64,000 nucleotides of DNA from NCBI GenBank assembly GCA_036583965.1, contig JAZBQD010000015.1:19720310-19784309 (forward strand). The letters are read 5' to 3'. Below, piece by piece: positions 30,601 to 45,600 of the stretch. This stretch comes from Prunella strophiata. Lineage: Eukaryota > Chordata > Aves > Passeriformes > Prunellidae. The notes below the pieces were generated by a model, which was not told the origin of the DNA, searched no databases, and saw only the letters and a list, made by a program, of their open reading frames with translations. A program made the position numbers and the translations under genes. Position 1 is the first letter of the stretch; each line of letters opens with the position of its first letter.

Positions 30601-33600
30601 ACAACCTTTGGCTATCCAAACCTCATTTTTCCTGTTTGACAACATTAGAAATCTGAAAGGTATTATGAATGCCCAAGATTTTTAAAAATAAAGTGAAACA
30701 TTGAGTTTCTTTGTACACCAATCAGCTTCTAAACAAATGCCCTGAGGTTTTCCAAGGTGTGTCTGTTCTTGTAGTTCCTGTTAGATTACATTTTCAGTCC
30801 TAAGTGGAATGTTGTACTCATCTCTCACACCTAAGAAATTTGGGGCTTTTTTTAATGAGGTCCAAACATTATTTCTCACGTTTAAACATCTCATTTAAAA
30901 TCTCTCTCAACATGGTTGGGAATTTCTTTGCCTGGATTACCAAGTAACAGGCAGAGAGCAACTGATGGTTGTTCCTACTAGAGAATTCATAGAATGAAGC
31001 TTAACTTTTTCTGCTCAGTGCATTCAACTGCTTATTCACAGTCAGACAGGCTTTTAAGTACAAAAATCCCAGCCTTTCTGTTCTACATTTTCTCAGCTTT
31101 ATTGTTAGGGCAAATTATTTTGCCCAAAATACTACCGTGTGTGCAAATGTTATGTGTGATGTTAAATAGGGACAGTGCATGCAATTTTCAAAGTAGGTCA
31201 AGCTTTTAGTAAGATTTTTATTGAGTAAGAATTTTATTTAATTATTTGCCATCAATATGTATGTCTCTCAAACATTCAACAAATGGCTGTAAAAGGAAAG
31301 ATTAGATTTTGAGTCCAGAACAGTATCCAGAACTTTTTTCAGCTTTTAAGTATCCCATATCTATCTATCTATCTATCAATCTATCTATCTATCTATCTAT
31401 CTATCTTTATCTATTTATCCAAGAAGCAAGTCTTACTACTGAACATGCAGTTTAAAGGAAAATACATTGCTAAATAAATTTCCCTTACAAAATGGAATAC
31501 CTGTAAGTCCTTAAAGGACCTTGGTAATAAATACAGGAATGTGTGGGGAGGAAGGAAGAAGATAAGGCAGAGCAAGAACAACATACAAGTGCTTTATGAT
31601 AAACCAAAAAAATGTTGGCAGTACCCTTCAGAGCACTCCAGCTGTGTGTTGCATCTGCACATGCCATTACAACAGGCACACATTAGTTTGATCCCCTCTC
31701 TGAATGTCTCCTCTTGAGCTGCCTTTGCTGGAACCCAAGATTTGAGTATTTCATGACAAGGACAGAAATGCAGTTCTGGTATACTGTGTTCCAGTTCCAT
31801 AAATTGGATTATCTCCTAAAGGCTGCACAGCTTCAGATGAAAAAAGTAGTCAGGAGTTTACCTTACATGAATTAAATTCCCTGTGCAAAATTATGATGCT
31901 TCTTTTCTTCTCTTCTCAATTGTTAATTTATATTTTCTCTGTTTTTCCCAGAAGTTAGGACAAACAAAATAGCCTGGGTAGTCACATTCAATTGTTACAA
32001 AAATTGAGTTTATTTTTGATATTGTCTTGCAGAATTTGTCTTCATTGTTCTGAATTCTTCCTTTTTGTCCCCCATAGTTCATCTCATTCAATAAAAAGTA
32101 AAATTAATTTTCCAGAGCAAGTTTTGGACTACCAGCCAAAAACTTTTTCATAGATCTTATCTAGAAAAGTAAAGATTTTTTAAAATCTCAGTATTTATAT
32201 CAATGAAACTGAGTTTACCTACAGAGATATTTTACCAACTATTTTTATAAGCAACTTGAAAATTTTTAAATAGCATTTTCCAATACAGATAATAAGGTTA
32301 CATATTTTAAGCCTGCTCCTTTGATACAGAAAATGAGCATTAAGAAAATGTCTGGGAAAGAAAGTCAGGACATAAAACCAACCTCTACCTCTCTAACACA
32401 GTTTCTGTCATACAAAGCTACCAAAAAGCTAGAATAGCACAAGAATCACAATATGTAGAATGATACTGTATATTAGAGGCAGATAACAAATGACAAGCAA
32501 AAATAAAATGTTTACAAGAGTTTTACTAAAGCACGCTGTCATTGTCTAAACACTCATTGAAACAGCATATTTTATTTAAATGCAAAACCACCCTAACAGA
32601 TAAATTTAAAATTTTTAGGAAGAATGCTATGTTTAGCCTATGATGTAATCAGAGTAGTATTCCAGTGGCTGCCATGAGTAACTGTCCTTACAATATTTTT
32701 TATTTCTCTCAGCTTGCTAAAAATATTTACCTTCTGACACCTGAAAGTATGAGCACAAGAGCAAGAAGTCTGATGTTCTGAAAACACAAACTGACCTCCT
32801 GAGTCAGAGCATTCAGCTGGACACCTCATTCCACCCTGGCTGGTAACAAGGGGGCTGTAATATGACAAGCTGACATCTCTTCTAGTTTCCTTTTATCAAT
32901 GGTTTAGGAAACAAGCTGTACATTGTAACACAACCACTGTGTTGAGAAGACAGTGACAAACCTTTCTTCCTAAAATACATCTTATCCCTTTTTCAATCCA
33001 TTTCAGTTTGAACCCTTTGTAAAATACTGCAGCAGTAAGCTGTCCTGAATAATTTAAGCAGACATTGGTAGAAAATACTGCATTTTACCTGTTTATTGTA
33101 ACTCCTGGTTTTGCAGCCTAATGTGTGTTTTGACAAACAGGTGCCAGATTGCACTATACTTTTTCCATGTCATTTTGTCTTCCTGCTATAATTTTTATAT
33201 TATATATATTTATATATTAGTATAGTAATGCTTTAAATTGTGATTTCTGCTCCTTTCATAATATACTTTGCCTTCTATTTGCCTTGACTAAATTTGAAGA
33301 CTGACATCACATTTCCAGTGACAACAGAGACTTTCTTAGTGACAGTAACTGGTAAAATACTGTGCCCAGTACTGTCTGTACACCAACTTGTACAGATACT
33401 GGGTGTTTCTCTTCCCCCACATTTATTACTCTGGGGGTTATTTTTCCCCAAACTTATTACTCTGCATTTCCCTACCCTAAATCACACCTATCATTTTACT
33501 ATCCACTTGCTTCTAGCACATCATCTCTCTGCAATTCTTTCATCCTATTTTGTTTCTCAGCAAATTTAGTACCTATCCCTCTTCTAGATCCATTTATGAT

Positions 33601-36600
33601 TATATTTGTTATCAGAGGGTTCAGTACAAGTAACTAAGGGGAACCACTCTAGTGATTTATTTGTTATAGCATGAAACTATCAGCTCAGGATTTAATACCT
33701 CTTATTGGGAAAAAATATTTATCTATTTATTTATACCTATTTTTCTTCCTGCTCTTTAGGCAGGCATTGGAAAACAAAGTCTCCAATGGGTTACCAGCAG
33801 AGTTTCTTAAAAAAAATACAGGCTGTGACCATGTTTTTGGAAACTGAAGTATATATAGAACACCATCTGAATTATCACTGTGAAGAGAAGTATGGAGTCC
33901 CTCAAAAAACTCTAATAGATTCTACAGCCAATGAGTTTTCTCAACCAAGAAAACCTCTATAAAATGTAAAACTTTGCCTCAAGCACACACAAATGGGATT
34001 TGTAAAATACAGATTTACTTTCAGCAGCTGCCTATTTTTACCATTTAAGAACATCAGAAGTGCTAGTGCATTGTGCCTGGAACTCTGCTAACACTGAGGT
34101 ATCTTTAAATGTGGGCTTCACTTCCAGCTAGCCAAAATGGAAAAGTTTGCTCACAGAAAATAGTATGTCTGCATTTCCTGATGGACCATAAAAGCAAAAT
34201 CTTACCAAAACCAAAGTATTTGCTCCTCCAGCTTCATAGTCTGGAAGCAAAAAGTAAAGCCAAGATCACAAGCTCACAGACAGTAAAATTCAGTTCCTTC
34301 AAGGGCACTTTATCTGAACTGTGGATGTCCCAACCACAAACCACATTTTACCCAAGTGGTCAGCTGGGTAAATTGCAGGCATGCACATGCTGGTGTCCTA
34401 AGCATGCAAGTCTGGGATTAAACTCACAATCTTATACCATAATCTCTGCCTCTCTTCAGGAAGTTCAGGGTCTGCACGTGGCACAAACAAACAAAATTCA
34501 CTCTTCCAGGATACTAATGCCAAAAACTTGGCATTTCAAGCATTAGCAAACACTGCCCTGTCAGATGAAGAAGAGATGAAAAGCTGCATATTGAGTGATG
34601 AGAATGTTAAAAATAGAGTGAAACCACACTCTTGAAAAAACAGAAAGGGATCTTCACACAGCCAATATAAATTCTAAAATATAAATTCTCATCTTCTTGA
34701 CAATGGGAAACAAAACCCAGTAAATATAAGGCAAGCTAGAATACAGCAACAGTCTTACAAAAAACCAATAACACAAAAAAGCCCAAACCAACAAATTAAT
34801 AGCAGCTGTAAAGTCAAAGATGATGTAGCCTGTAACACCAAGAGGGGCACTGCCTCAAGCAGTCAGTGAAAACCAAGGACTGTGGGATGTAAACATTTCA
34901 CTAACAAACATGAACACCTTATTAAGTCCTAGATTCCCTACAAGGTGTGTCTATGTTATATTTTCTCCATCGGCAAAGACAAGCCTATCTCAGAAATCCA
35001 GTTATGGTGGTTCCACAAACAGTAACACAACAGAGACAAGTGAAAACAAATGGTGCAAAACACAGGAAAAATGTCTAAGTGTGTGGCAATCACATATCCT
35101 CTGAACAGAGAGAGACATAACTCTTCCCAGGATTTTCCTAGGAAGCAGTGAGAAAGCTCAGAGAAAAGAATGAGAAACAATTCTTATCTCCACTTGCTGC
35201 ACCTGTTGTTGTGCACATGTGGAATGTGTTATGGAGATTTGTTTACCAAAGGGTGATTTCTTAATTGGATTCTGGTGATGGTGCTTTGGATTCATCGACC
35301 AATTAGTCAAAGCTGCATTGGACTGTCTAGCAAGGGCTATGGGTAGGGCATGGTGTATGGTATGGTAATGGATCAGCCTTCTGCAGTCATGGAGTCAATA
35401 GTAATTATTCCCTGGCAGGGACTGCTACTATGATATAAGTGCAAACACGTTCTTAAATGTGCTTTGCCAGCAAGTAAATTGCAGCCTAGAACTATATATG
35501 GATCCTGTGCTCGCCATGCTTCTCTGTATTGTGCTTAGCAGGCTTACAACTCCAAGACACAAGAGAAACAAGTTCATTATTCCATGCAGACATTCCAAAT
35601 GTTCTGTTGTATCTCATCTCAGTCTGATCATAGAGAGAAGCATTACCAGAGATGATCAGTCTCTGGGGTTCTGAGGTATGATAACTACCAGCATATGCCA
35701 AAACAAGTAAGTGAAAATACTCTCCTGTACTCTGCTGATTAGTGTTACAGAGATATTTTCACAATATAGAAAACTGTGGATTGAAATATCAAGGTCTTTG
35801 TTACAAACATCTATGGCAAACCTTTATTGTAAGAGACAGGAAATACCTTGAATTGCTGAGACACACAGAGGACTTGAGCCTTTGTTCAGCCACTGGAGTC
35901 AGATACTTAAGACAGTAACAACGTGCTCTCCTAACCACTGGGCTCTAGCTACCATGTGAAAGCATTTAGCTTCATTAATCTAGTTAACACTGAGGCTAAC
36001 TGAGTTAAACAATGCCAGACACCAACCGTCTCAGTGTTAAGCCATGTTGCCTCTTTCATACATTATTTGTGACTAAAGCAACAACACTACAACCTTATTG
36101 CTTACATAACTGTATTTCAGTCACTGAAGCAAAGGCCTTAAATCTGTATTTCTACAACTCTACTACACCATGTACCTCAGATTCCTACCTGTATTAAGGA
36201 TACACATTGTTATTCATGTAACTATGCATCTGCTTTACAGGAAATAACACCTACCTAAATAATGAATAATAAGAGTCATAGAATATCTCAAACTGGAAGG
36301 GACCCAGAAGGATCACCAACTCCCTTGCTTCTCTCAGGGCACATTCATGATTAATAATTAAAAATTAATTGTTAATAATTTACAGTACCATACAAACAAA
36401 CCTACTATCCAGTCACTACAGAATTGAACTATAGCCTCAAACCCTAAACCAAATATATTTATAAACATGTAAATTGTCAGATGTGATAGTCAGGAAGTAT
36501 AGCCACTGTCAATCACAGTGCACATAAACGATCTCAAAAGAAGAGACAGTAATTACTCTTCATACTTACAGAGCTACACTAACAATCTTCACAGTATCTT

Positions 36601-39600
36601 CAGCCACTTTTACAATGACAATCTGTTTCAATTAAAAACAGTGGAGCAAGTATGGCACAGCTGATTTAATCCTACACATTGTTACAATGGAGTTATTCTC
36701 GACTGGATGCAAACAAGATTAGGATCACACCCAGAGAGATTAATGCCTTCATGCAATTCCTAGACAGGCTGGCAAGGGTGGCAATTTGCTGATGGCCATA
36801 GTGAATCAGCTGCCAAGAACCTCTGACTTCTAGTTCATGCACAATTAACTAAGTCATGATAAATAAATGTCCCAACACATGAAACTAAATGAAGGATGAA
36901 ATTTACAAGTTCAATAGATTCAAAGCAAGGTTGAGAAAAGACTAGGTTTTTCCCACTGGAAGTTACATTGATGAATTTAGATCAAAGGCAAGTTAAATAC
37001 ACATCATTTGGTATGTAAGGATTTTGCAGGAAGCTGCAAAAGTGTCAGTGTCTTGTTGCTACATGCCTGCTAAAAGCTGCCACTTAACAGCAGAACTGCA
37101 AAACAGGAACATGGGAATGCCCAGAAACATCAGTTCAATGCCAACTATCCTTTAAACCAGCAAGGAATATAGTATGAGCTCATTTGAGAGCCCATATACA
37201 CCATGTCTCTACCTGAGCTGTGAGTAATAATCAACTACTGCTGCCAGCAGCAAGTATCAGCTGCAATCTGTACTTTCTCAATTCAGTTAAAATTACATGG
37301 ATAAACCAACAGAAGTTTTTCAGGACTAAAATTCACCATTTTAGCTACAAATGTATATAAGATATATATTATAACTCTGAATACTTGTATGTTTCATATG
37401 CATTATTATTCCATCTTGATTTAACAGAGGTAAAAAAACCCCACAAACATACATTAATTTGATTTCTATTTTAATAAGCTGCTTTAAAAAAAATAGCATT
37501 ACTTTCTGCAGCTAAAAGTACACAAAGTTGTGTTTAATCTAAAAGCTTTTCAAACAGTTTTAAAATGTAATCAATTTAACATTTACATAGATAAGAATGA
37601 AGTATTTTGTCAGAGTACAAAGTAGGTTGTCCCTGTAGTTTAAAAGACAATAGTTTAAGTTTCCCACTCCAGGAAAATCTGAAGTTCAAAGAGCTGGTAG
37701 AGGGTGGAGGTGGTGCAGAGAAAGAAAAGGGTAGTAAACAATCCAGTGGGATAATCGATGCTGTTCTGCAGTGAAAGATGTTTGCAAAGATACAAGCTTA
37801 TTTTTGTCCTTCAAGCGAACAGCAAAGGCAACACATGCACTTAGACTGTCAAAGGGCTGTGAACAAAGCCTGGGGACAGCCCAGCGTGCAGTGGCTGATA
37901 AGCTGGACTGTGCCCAGCAGCGCTCCTCCCCCAGCCGTACGGGCCAGGAGCTGCCTGCCGCTCAGCGCCTGAAGATCAGTGTTTACAGGGCAAAGGATGG
38001 CAGCTGATCCTAAAACCCCGGTGCTGTGCAGTGCCCAGGGACCGGCCAGCAGGCAGCCAGGGGGCCGTGGGGGCGGGCTCGGCGGGACTGAGCTTCATCA
38101 CCCACCCAGGCAAGAGTCCGGGTGCCGGGCTGTGCAACTGCTCAGGGAGCCGAATCGCTCAGCAGCCAAACGTTCAATGTATCTGCAACAAGAACGAGTC
38201 TGTCTGCAAACTCTTCACCATCATTCGCCCAACACATGCAATGTACATACATATATATACATATACATATATATATATATGCAATATACATACATACATA
38301 TACACAAACACACATATATACATATATGTGTCTGCACATATATTCTGGTCTGAACTTTCATATTAACTATATTCAAAGGTTATGGGAATATTAATCCAAA
38401 AATCCTACCACGGTAAGGGTAAGGCACATGGGGGAATGTTTTCAAAGGTCAATAGGACAGCAAGGCACTCATGCACTGTCGTGGGTCTCTCAGGAGCTCG
38501 AGATGACCCCGATCAGTGAGAAAGTCTCTGTGTTCTGGCCCGAGAACCAAAGAAGGAGTCAGGAGTCTTCCTGTGCAGTTTTCAAGGTTGTTTATTATTT
38601 CTTATCTAACAAATTTTTCCCTGCCCTGCCGAGATCTGTTCAGCAGGTCAGTCCACCGTGCACTGCCCACCTCTGGGGTGGTGTTGTCTTTTTATACTAA
38701 AAACTACCTGTACATTATTTACAGTTACTTTCCAATACCTATCACCCATGTTACAGAGTCTAACTCTACTCTAAGCCAATCCAAAAGTGCCACCCAGAAG
38801 ATGGAGGCTGTGAAGAAGGAGAAAGAAGGACAGAACACGCCCAAATTCCTCCACCTTGACCCCCAAACCCTTATTCTAAAAAACCCTAAAATTCTACATT
38901 TTCACCCTGTGAGAAACTTATTATTATTCTACTTAATTTGTGTGGCTTGTAATTCTTCATATAAAGTTGGCAATCTTTTCCATGGCTCAAGATCAAAGGC
39001 ACAGGCGTCTTGGGCTCTGTGCCAAGGCCTCTGAGCCCCCTGCCAGGGGCTCGAGCCATCCAGGGCAGCCAGAGGCATGTCCTGGGTTCTGATAATGCAC
39101 TTCCAAAAAAAGGTAAAACAAACTCCAATACCACACCTTAGCACTAAAGCTGCCATTCACACTATAAATGGGCACAGACACAGAACGATAAAGCAGGCTA
39201 TTCTGCTTTTTTACTTTCATACACTCTGAATGGTTTTGTATTAACTATACAGAGTCACAATATGTTCTGAGTTGGAAGGGATTCTCTAGGACCATGTCCA
39301 ACTCAGGAGAGTGGCCCATGCAGGGATATAGCAACAGAATTTCTTTCTGTAGTAAAACAACTTAATTCCATATTTTCTCTTTAAGTATTTTCACATGCAA
39401 AATAAAAATACATATATACCTATATTTTTAAACTATAAAAAAGGTTATAAGCAAAGGTTATAAACAATATAAACTGGAATGTTACATCTCACTATCTGAA
39501 GCAAACTAAAGTATTTCAAATACTTTTCAAAATAGCTTATGACCAAAATCCACTGCATTTTTTGTTCTAACCTAAATTATAGCTTGACCTTAAATTATTG

Positions 39601-42600
39601 GTATTCCAGCCTCTGCAATTTACAGTCCTTAACAAACATGAGAGCTTTTTCCCAAGTGCTACAGAACTGAACTATTTTTACAAAGATTTTCAGTTATACA
39701 TTGTATCTGGTTTAGGTTTTGTGTAAACTAGACAGCATAAAACACAGACTATAAATTAACTGAAGGAAGATATACTGCAGGCCCTCAGACATCTGAAGTC
39801 TAGACAGAGCTTCATTACATCTGGACTGTGGTAGCACAAGAATCTCAAATCTTAAATTCTCCTTGTATTTGCCATGTGTTACAGAAGTACATGGGTTTAT
39901 TGCTAAACTTTTTGTGCAGCATTCAATGTAAAGGATTACCTGTAATAATGTCAATTACCTGTAATAATGTCAATAGACAATCTTATCTTTAAAAAAGCCC
40001 CCCATTTCTAAGAAATTCCAGCAGAAGTCATTACTGTTCTGGTTCCAAAAGTCATCCAGATTTATGCCCCCTCTCTCTGTGAGTGTGGAGACACACTTCA
40101 GAGTAACAGCACTGCCCAAGTTAGCAGAGTAGTAAACCTGCACTATTTCTTTCTTGTCTACTTCACGCATTTTTAAGCAGTCTTAAAAATAAAAACTTCA
40201 GTAGTCTTAAAAAAACCAACTTTGTTATGATATAGGAGATGTCAGTCAGGCATGCACAAGTCATCTGACCAAGCTGAAGCCCATGAAGCTGCAGTCACCT
40301 ACCTCAGCATCTGCAATCATTACCTCTGTCTTCTACTTTCACTATTTCCAGTGGGTCATACTTTGGGACACTCCCCAGTTTTGAATGCCTGCATTAGACA
40401 CTGTTTCCTTATTGTTAGCCCACAGTGCACATCTTGGTGACATTCCCCTCATTATCCTGCCTATTTCTACTGCTCTAAAATCTTAAGGCCACCTTTTCTT
40501 TCTCACTGTCACGTTATGATTTGTGGGCCATGTTAACCTTTGACATTTAATGTTCTGTTTGTAGCTCTGTGTATAATCCCCAGTGAGATCCCCCACCCAG
40601 CTGGATTCTTAGAATGTTGCACCTTGTACCCTCCTTGCAAGAGCATTAGCTCATGTGAAACACTATGCAGCTGGGACATGGCATCCTAGCAAACAGGTAT
40701 TGCTAGGTCACCATGAGGCTGCATGGGTACAGACCCTCTCCAGAAAAGTAATGTTTTTAATTTTCTATGCAGGATAACTGTATGGAGGGTTTGGCCACTA
40801 AGTGCTTTGTGGCAGTAACTACTGAGTCTACAGAAATCTGGTTATGCAGGCCCTCTGGGGAATACAGCATGAGCCAAACTTGCAAGGATGTGGTTATTCT
40901 CTGAAATAACTTGATCTACCAGAAGTTTAAGTACAGGAAAGGTGGATTTTTTTTTTCTTCCCAGGAAGCTCTTGTCTAGAGGAGAGGTATCTTCAGTAAG
41001 AGGACATCCTTACTGTCCTACAAAGACTGATTATCCAGGACCTCCCTCCCTCCATCTACAGTAGCTACTTACACAGCTCTTACACACCCCCTGCACACCT
41101 CTTCCAATAGCTAAGCAGAAGTCTAGCAAGTCTCCACTCACCTACACTACACAGCTCAGAAGAAGAGGGCAGACACATGCATCTTTTATTCTAGCAGACA
41201 AATTACCAATGTGTTACAGCAATCACAGATGCACACAAGTACACAGAAAAGACCCAAAAAGACAACCATGTGACAAAGGAACTGTTTGCCCCTAAGGGCT
41301 GGTGAATCAACAGTCAGCACTGAGAGAGAGAAAAAGGCAGCAAATTTTGTGGTGCAGCTACTCCCACCCCCTCCTATGAAATACAGTAAAGAACTAAAGA
41401 GATGACACAATAGTAGTTTTAGAAATTGTCAGCTCTAGTCACTGCAGAGTCAAATTAGAAAAGAAACCATGGACATTTGACCACATTCCCCATCCAATGT
41501 GGTTATTTTCTGGACCATTTGCTTTTTATGGTCTTTATCAATGAAGGCATAGGTAACATCTTGTAGCCAAATTGTCACCCTGAACATCCATCCTGCAAAT
41601 GCAAAACTAAGCCTGCATTCCACCTCCACCAGCACACAACAAGGGCCTGAGCTCCATCCAGCCTCCTGACCCATGCAGCACTGTGGGCAAAGAGCATCTC
41701 ACACCTGAACACCACAAAGCTCACTTCAGAAAGACATCAGGATCCTCTGCCATTCTTATGCTAGATTTGTAGATGACAAACATCAGCAGCCTTGCAAAGA
41801 TGTCCCACAATGTACCTTGGTTCACCAAATCCTTCAAGACTATCCAGTTGCTGTTGCCAGAGCTGCTGTGGGCCAATGCACTGCGTGTGAGTTGTTACCC
41901 AGTTATTGATCCCACACAGTTTGACAGCTCACAGACAACAGAGGGCAAACAGTGTGGACCACCAGCACATAACAATATACAGTTTTGTCCTATTTGCCTA
42001 CTAGTCAAAAAAAGATATGTGAAGATGACCTTCAAAATCATGGTCACCACATCACCCTCAGCAGACCTGTCCTACCTAATCTAATGCTAGGTTTTACTAA
42101 TGACCAGGTAACATTCACAAGGTTCCACTGGGCAGCAGCCACTTCCATAAAAACACTAAGACAATATAGAAATTGCACCTGTGTCTCAAAGCTTTGTACC
42201 CACTGCTGACTCTCCCCAACCCCAAGGATGATGTGTTCTCAGCAGACAGCTCAGCTCCCAGGCCCTAACATGCCTCCTATCAGTGAAGGCAAAGTAGTTA
42301 CAAACTCAGTAGCTCTGTTCCTATTTTCACTCTCCTATATAAACAGGTTTCAGGGAAGCTGTTCCATTCACCCACAGGTGTCCTCTAGGAGTAGGCTACA
42401 GCCACAGGACTAAGTCCATCACTGCCCTGATTTAGCCAGTAATTGCAGATTTGAGTGTGGAGAAGAGAGAATTGGAGACAAGGCTGCACAGTGGGACTAA
42501 GGAACCACAAACAGCTTGCAGCTGCACTTAACATTAACCAGGGCACTGCAGGAGGGACAGACATCTGCAGGAGACAAATAACAAGATACCATGGTACTTC

Positions 42601-45600
42601 TCAGAAGTCTGCTGTTCACAAAGATCTGCAAGACAGCCTTCCATAGGCCAGCTTCAGACTGCATGCACAGTGAGACTGACCAAAATCTAACCCAGAGTAG
42701 AACTCCTCTGTCTCAGGCAGCAGACAGGTAAGAAGTGTGCTGACAACTTCACCTAGTGATCCACTCCTGTAACATCAAATGGACTTGCTAGTGTAGGCAT
42801 AGCCTCTGAAGATGGATAAAGAGGAGGCTCTTGGAATCACACTGTCAACACCATCTCCAAGAACTCCAGCCACCATCTTTTTTCCAAGCATGCAGTACTT
42901 TGGACCCCCCATGCATTCTGAAAAGCATCCTTGCAGAACAAAGAGCAAGGCAGTGCTATTCACATTATCAAGTGGGCAAGCCCTGCTGCTCAGAGAAAGC
43001 AGCAGCAGATTTTGTGGATGACTGATATGCTTAGAGCCAGGGTAATGGGATTACACACATTCACCTGCTTTCAGTCAATCTGCACAAGCCAATCACACTT
43101 GAAGGGCCTCAGTACTACAGGTAACAAACACTTTTATAGTGGCTGTAATTTACTGTACCCATAGGAATCAGCAAAAATGGTTTATGAATGTTGCTGTAAG
43201 CACCACTCTAAAAACTAAACATGATGTATGTTTCTTTGGAATACCTGAGAGCAAGAGAGCACAAAAATGAACACACATCCCAAATTTTTATGTTATTTTA
43301 CAAAATTACACAGATAATTCACATGTTTTCAAACCCTTAGTCAATGCCTTTTCTGCAACTTCCATGTTGATGCTCAAAAGAATTACTCATGTCCAACTAT
43401 TCCATATTTCTTGAGACATAACCAGCAGAGAAGTCAGTTGCACTGCCTTGTATTTCCTTTGATCCATATGAAGTATGTATAAAAAATACTTTGGCATCTG
43501 CCAATTTCCATTTAACAAGCATCAATTTAGCTGTGACATCCAGTACATTCTAAGAAGCTAGAAAAGTTACCTTAGTTTGTACACAGTAACACATGATGTT
43601 CTAAATTTACCACTTTTTACAAAAGCCTTCTTTAGTACTACGGTAAAGAGACAAAAATGTTACAAACCAAATATTAATTAAAGACTCCTTTGTGCTTGTT
43701 GCATTGGGTCAATGTCCATACCTCTGCACACATTTCTCCACTTTAGGGTCTGAAGCAGCACCAGGGACAAAATGTAACTCCAATCAGATCAAGAATATTG
43801 ACTGTTTTCCTAAGAGATGCTGAGATTTAAGTTTCAGGTTTCAAGTACTAGTGGTTCATGTATTACACCAAGCACTGCTCATGTGGAGTACAAGAGAGAA
43901 GCAAAGATGGCTGTCTCTAGAGATTAAGTAAATTTACACCTGTGCTACTTTGCAAGCTATCCCACTAATAACCTTTTCACAAAACAGCCACTTATTTCCC
44001 CAAAACTCCCAACCTACAGTGGTAGACAGCTTTTTCCTTCCAGTGTATATACACACACGTACCAATTTAAGCTTGCAGACACCAGGTTTGGAGGTTTTTA
44101 TAAGTATCATTATATTGAATTAACTGCAAATTTGCATTTAGTGGAAGCAAATGAAGCCATTACTTTACAAATTTTAACCCATGCAACTCCAGTGTTAAAC
44201 TTTGGAAGGTACTTTTTAATCCCCTCTAAATGGCTTTGTTTAAACTGAGCCCAGTTCTCACACAATTTCTGCCACTTCAGCAGCCAGCTGCACTTAACCT
44301 TCCACAGACATGCACACACATTCTGGCACATGGCCATGAACTCAGAAGTGAATGGAAAACTCACTACTGAATCATTTTTTCAGTCTCTCTGAGGTACTTC
44401 ATTGTCCTCCATGCAACAGTTTCCAGTGTTTTCTACAGTCTGCTCTAAAAGCTCACTGGCAAGCCTTTTCCCTTTGTACTTCTACAGACCTGGATCTTGC
44501 CCACATCAGGAAGTCTTAAGGGCTTGTCTCCTGTGGACACATTCCAGAGCTGCAGCAGAACAGATTAAGAGATATGAATGTAAGACACAACACAGTAGCC
44601 CTCTGCCTTCATGGAATAATGCCTTCAGTTGACAAACTATTCCAGGATAGTTAAAGTAGGAATTCCTTTGGAATTAGAAGCGACTTGGTTTTGTGGATGA
44701 CCACGAGGGGGAGTTGCACTTATTTAAGTACCACTGTAATGAATCAGATCTTCTGTTATGTCCACTTATTTTCCTCATCAGACAAACCTAGATCTTCCAC
44801 CTCCCAGTCTGAACTAGTAGTAACAAGAACAGTTACTGATAAACTGCTTTGAGATACAGAGATGGTAGGCATCTGCAAATAATCAGATTCCACAGTCATG
44901 AAGCTGTTTAGCAAACATACACAAAATTTCACACCACAAAACCATGTGGATTTACTTTCCTAAAGCCACCATTTGTTGAGTAAACAAAAGTAATCCAAAT
45001 ATAAAGTAAAACTCAAGAAGCCAAAACTTTGTCTGTCAAGTTGAAAGCTCAAAATTAAACTAAATAAATAAATATGTGAATGGAGGGAAGCAACTGGAAA
45101 TTACATATTTTTTATTGCAAAAAACAAGATCCCAGAGGGACTATCCTCACTAGCCAGAACATCCATAAGAGAGGCCCCAGGACTAAGTTAGTCATCTTCC
45201 TGCTCTAGTGCTTCAGTGCTCTGGTTTATAGCACATCATTATGAACAGCTGATACATGAGGATAAGAATTATAAGACCATGTATCAGCTGCTTTCCTCAA
45301 AGACAACCACTACCTGAGACAGTAGCTCCAAATCATCCTCTTCTGGAGGATTGCTATGAAGACACCATCCAGAAATAACCAATTTAACACATTCTCAGCA
45401 CAGCTCTTCTGGCTTTACAACACCCCCCTTGCAGCAGAACACACCTGTAGAGCCTTCAGAGTGGGACATTGTGAGTTAGCACTGTTTTAGGAGAGTGAAC
45501 TTCACCTTGAGGTGAGACTTGCCCCTTTGACAAATCTTGGTCCTTTTGGGGAGTAAACACTCCCCAAGAAGTCTTAGAGGGGATAGAAACATAAAACTGG

